From assembly GCA_013044415.1 (NCBI GenBank), contig JABEUO010000170.1:1-7288 (forward strand): a DNA stretch of 7,288 nucleotides, written 5' to 3'. Shown here piece after piece: positions 6,278-7,288 of the stretch. The stretch is from Acidimicrobiaceae bacterium. GTDB lineage: Bacteria > Actinomycetota > Acidimicrobiia > Acidimicrobiales > Acidimicrobiaceae. The notes below the pieces were generated by a model, which was not told the origin of the DNA, made no database searches, and was given only the letters and a program-made list of their open reading frames with translations. Position numbers and translations under genes: made by a program. How positions within the stretch are numbered: the stretch's first letter is position 1; every line of letters starts with the position of its first letter.

Positions 6278-7059
6278 GCAGCGGACTCGTAATTAAAGAC
6301 CTTGTCGCCGGGATCGAGGGGCGCCAGATCCTCAAGGGCATCTCCTTGGAAGTGCCCAAAGGAGAGGTGACGGCGGTAATGGGACCGAATGGCTCGGGGA
6401 AGAGTACCTTATCAAACGTCATTATGGGAAGGGGCAGCTACCGGGTTGACTCGGGATCAGTGAGCCTCGAAGGGAAGGAACTTCTGGGCCTCGCTACTCA
6501 TGAAAGGGCGAGGGAGGGCCTCTTTCTTATCTCGCAATACCCCTCCGAACTGCCCGGAGTGACCATGGAGGAGATGCTCGAAGCCGCCCTCGAGTCTAGG
6601 GGTGAATCGGCGGACAAGCTCGGAAGTGAGATCGATGAGCAGGCCGGCCTGGTCGGTTTCCCAGAGAGGCTATGGGGGAGGTTTGTCAATGTCGACCTTT
6701 CTGGTGGAGAGAAGAAGCGATCGGAGGTCGTTCAGATGGCAATTGTCAAGCCGAAGTACGCGATACTCGACGAGATCGACTCCGGTCTTGACATCGACGC
6801 ACTGCGGGCGGTGTCAAGGAGGGTTCGAGAGATTGCCGACTCCACAGGCGCCGGTGTTTTAGTTATTACTCACTACGCGCGGTTACTCAAGGAGTTACGC
6901 CCAGAGAAGGTTTTGGTCCTCTCTGAAGGCACGATTAAAGCTACCGGTGATATCGGACTCGCCTTGGAGCTCGAAAAGACCGGTTACCAGGAGTATCGGG
7001 AGGCCAAGCCTGAGGAGACCGGCCCCTCCTTGCAGGACATATTCGGCTCGGGTCGCTGA
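6274..7059 (+). CDS. sufC: Fe-S cluster assembly ATPase SufC
   Basis: SufC is the ABC-type ATPase that drives conformational change in the SufBCD scaffold; it is soluble and has no transporter partner. The 261-residue protein has Walker A GPNGSGKST (37-45), Q-loop Q88 (ISQYP), signature LSGGEKKRSE (142-151), Walker B YAILDEIDSGLD (162-173) and H-loop H200 (VITHYA). The SGGEKKR form of the signature, SQYPSELPGVT and the ITHYARLL stretch are SufC hallmarks that separate it from ordinary transport ATPases. The start is GTG at 6274-6276, overlapping the Rieske stop by 4 bases (GTGA) with GAGG 5 bases upstream, so translation is probably coupled. It is the last gene of the operon in view. The expected next genes (sufS, sufU) are absent: about 230 bases of structured non-coding DNA follow. 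Confidence 0.96.
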   Translation: MSSGLVIKDLVAGIEGRQILKGISLEVPKGEVTAVMGPNGSGKSTLSNVIMGRGSYRVDSGSVSLEGKELLGLATHERAREGLFLISQYPSELPGVTMEEMLEAALESRGESADKLGSEIDEQAGLVGFPERLWGRFVNVDLSGGEKKRSEVVQMAIVKPKYAILDEIDSGLDIDALRAVSRRVREIADSTGAGVLVITHYARLLKELRPEKVLVLSEGTIKATGDIGLALELEKTGYQEYREAKPEETGPSLQDIFGSGR

Positions 7060-7087
7060 TTCCCAATGCATAGTCTGCGTTAATTTC

Positions 7088-7111
7088 TCGATGAGTTCTA
7101 ATACTCATTGA
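7088..7111 (+). terminator. Stem-loop after sufC, possible end of suf transcript
   Basis: TCGATGAGT and ACTCATTGA can form a 9-base-pair stem (one G-U pair) around a 6-base loop, about 30 bases after the sufC stop. No T-run follows, so it is not a classical intrinsic terminator. It may protect the 3' end or assist factor-dependent termination. Confidence 0.35.
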
Positions 7112-7121
7112 TGACCCGGAG

Positions 7122-7150
7122 TTGTGACTAGTGTCACGTCCTGCTACAGT
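7122..7150 (+). promoter_or_regulatory. Predicted plus-strand promoter with overlapping operator-like dyad
   Basis: TTGTGA (7122-7127) and TACAGT (7145-7150) are separated by 17 bases, each matching the sigma-70 consensus at 4 of 6 positions. A TGC directly before the -10 gives an extended -10. The predicted start is near 7157, just at the first hairpin of the structured region. A perfect inverted repeat GTGAC-TAGT-GTCAC (7124-7137) covers the -35 and part of the spacer, well placed for a repressor. The GTGAC half-site also occurs in front of sufD (4693-4697). Confidence 0.5.
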
Positions 7151-7156
7151 GTTGTT

Positions 7157-7288
7157 GTCGCGACGAAAGTCGCAGCCTCAGCTGAGCCATTGGGGGGGCG
7201 CTCAGCTGAGGACGAGTCGCTTTAGCGACAGGGGTGAACCGGCAGGGGGGTCCGGTTTGCCCTTATTCGATTTAAAGGGCCAGTTTCC
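7157..7288 (+). other. Plus-strand structured leader, alternative reading of the same DNA
   Basis: If transcribed from the promoter ending at 7150, the RNA would fold into four successive hairpins. They are GCGAC-GAAA-GTCGC with a GNRA tetraloop (7160-7173), the 12-base-pair CCTCAGCTGAGC stem with a G7 loop (7176-7211), GTCGC-TTTA-GCGAC (7216-7229), and GGGTGAACCGG with CCGGTTTGCCC (7232-7262). The last stem has 11 continuous pairs with two adjacent G-U pairs and a G6 loop. The GNRA loop and the G-U pairs (A-C mismatches on the other strand) favour this strand. It would be a 5' leader for a gene beyond the right edge. I do not recognise a riboswitch class. Confidence 0.35.
7176..7262 (-). ncRNA. 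6C-like small RNA candidate (two C-rich hairpin loops)
   Basis: Read on the minus strand, two hairpins present cytosine runs in their loops. The first pairs AACCGG (7252-7257) with CCGGTT (7237-7242) around ACCCCCCTG. The second pairs CCTCAGCTGAGC with GCTCAGCTGAGG (7200-7211 with 7176-7187, a perfect 12-base-pair stem) around GCCCCCCCAATG. A small hairpin, GTCGC-TAAA-GCGAC (7216-7229), lies between them. Two stem-loops with six or more C in each loop define the 6C RNA family of Actinobacteria, whose C-rich loops can pair with G-rich mRNA. A promoter could lie near 7270-7276 (TTAAAT as -10), with its -35 outside the window. Against this reading, no U-rich terminator follows the second hairpin (minus reading), and some structure is better formed on the plus strand. 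Strand and ends are therefore uncertain. Confidence 0.45.

Noticed and set aside
7252..7265. AGGGCAAACC on the minus strand, resembling part of a cyclic-di-GMP (GEMM) riboswitch
   Set aside because: The rest of the GEMM fold, including the GACGCAAAGCC segment, is absent downstream.
7157..7288. Cyclic-di-AMP (ydaO) riboswitch on the plus strand
   Set aside because: GGGGTGAA is present, but hairpin order differs from the class and the conserved GTCAGCTAACC-type end is not seen in the window.

Overview
The window looks like chromosomal DNA from an actinobacterium with moderate GC. A member of the class Acidimicrobiia or a relative is my best guess. The main reasons are the actinobacterial suf arrangement (sufD, a Rieske ferredoxin, sufC), an HtrA protease with a long cytoplasmic tail beside an OmpR-type two-component system, and a hairpin RNA at the right end resembling the actinobacterial 6C RNA. 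I see no insertion sequence, phage gene, tRNA, rRNA or CRISPR array.

Left part (1-2698, minus strand): an envelope-stress-like operon read right to left. It encodes a membrane-anchored HtrA/DegP-like serine protease with one PDZ domain, then after 25 bases an OmpR-family response regulator, then after 3 bases the start of a sensor histidine kinase that runs off the left edge. The association of protease, regulator and kinase recalls the mycobacterial mprA-mprB-pepD locus, in a different gene order.

Middle (2700-4715): a stretch of about 570 bases with no convincing gene carries three short tandem duplications. It is followed on the plus strand by a 109-residue protein with four cysteines and no function I can name. 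Convergent to it is an enoyl-CoA hydratase/isomerase (crotonase) gene with the acidic residues of dienoyl-CoA isomerases. Its likely start is 40 codons inside the longest open frame, so it has a real leader, and that leader contains a run of seven G.

Right part (4716-7059, plus strand): a tightly overlapping sufD - Rieske ferredoxin - sufC operon for Fe-S cluster assembly. No sufB, sufS or sufU is in the window; the gene upstream is the divergent crotonase, and about 230 non-coding bases follow sufC.

Right end (7060-7288): non-coding but highly structured. It holds a stem-loop after sufC, a good plus-strand promoter with an extended -10 and an inverted repeat over the -35, and then four consecutive hairpins. 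Two of these have homopolymer loops (G7 and G6 on plus, C7 and C6 on minus). Read on the minus strand this resembles 6C RNA. Its C7 loop is complementary over 11 bases to the crotonase leader, which suggests a testable regulatory link. The plus strand could instead make a structured 5' leader for a gene beyond the window.
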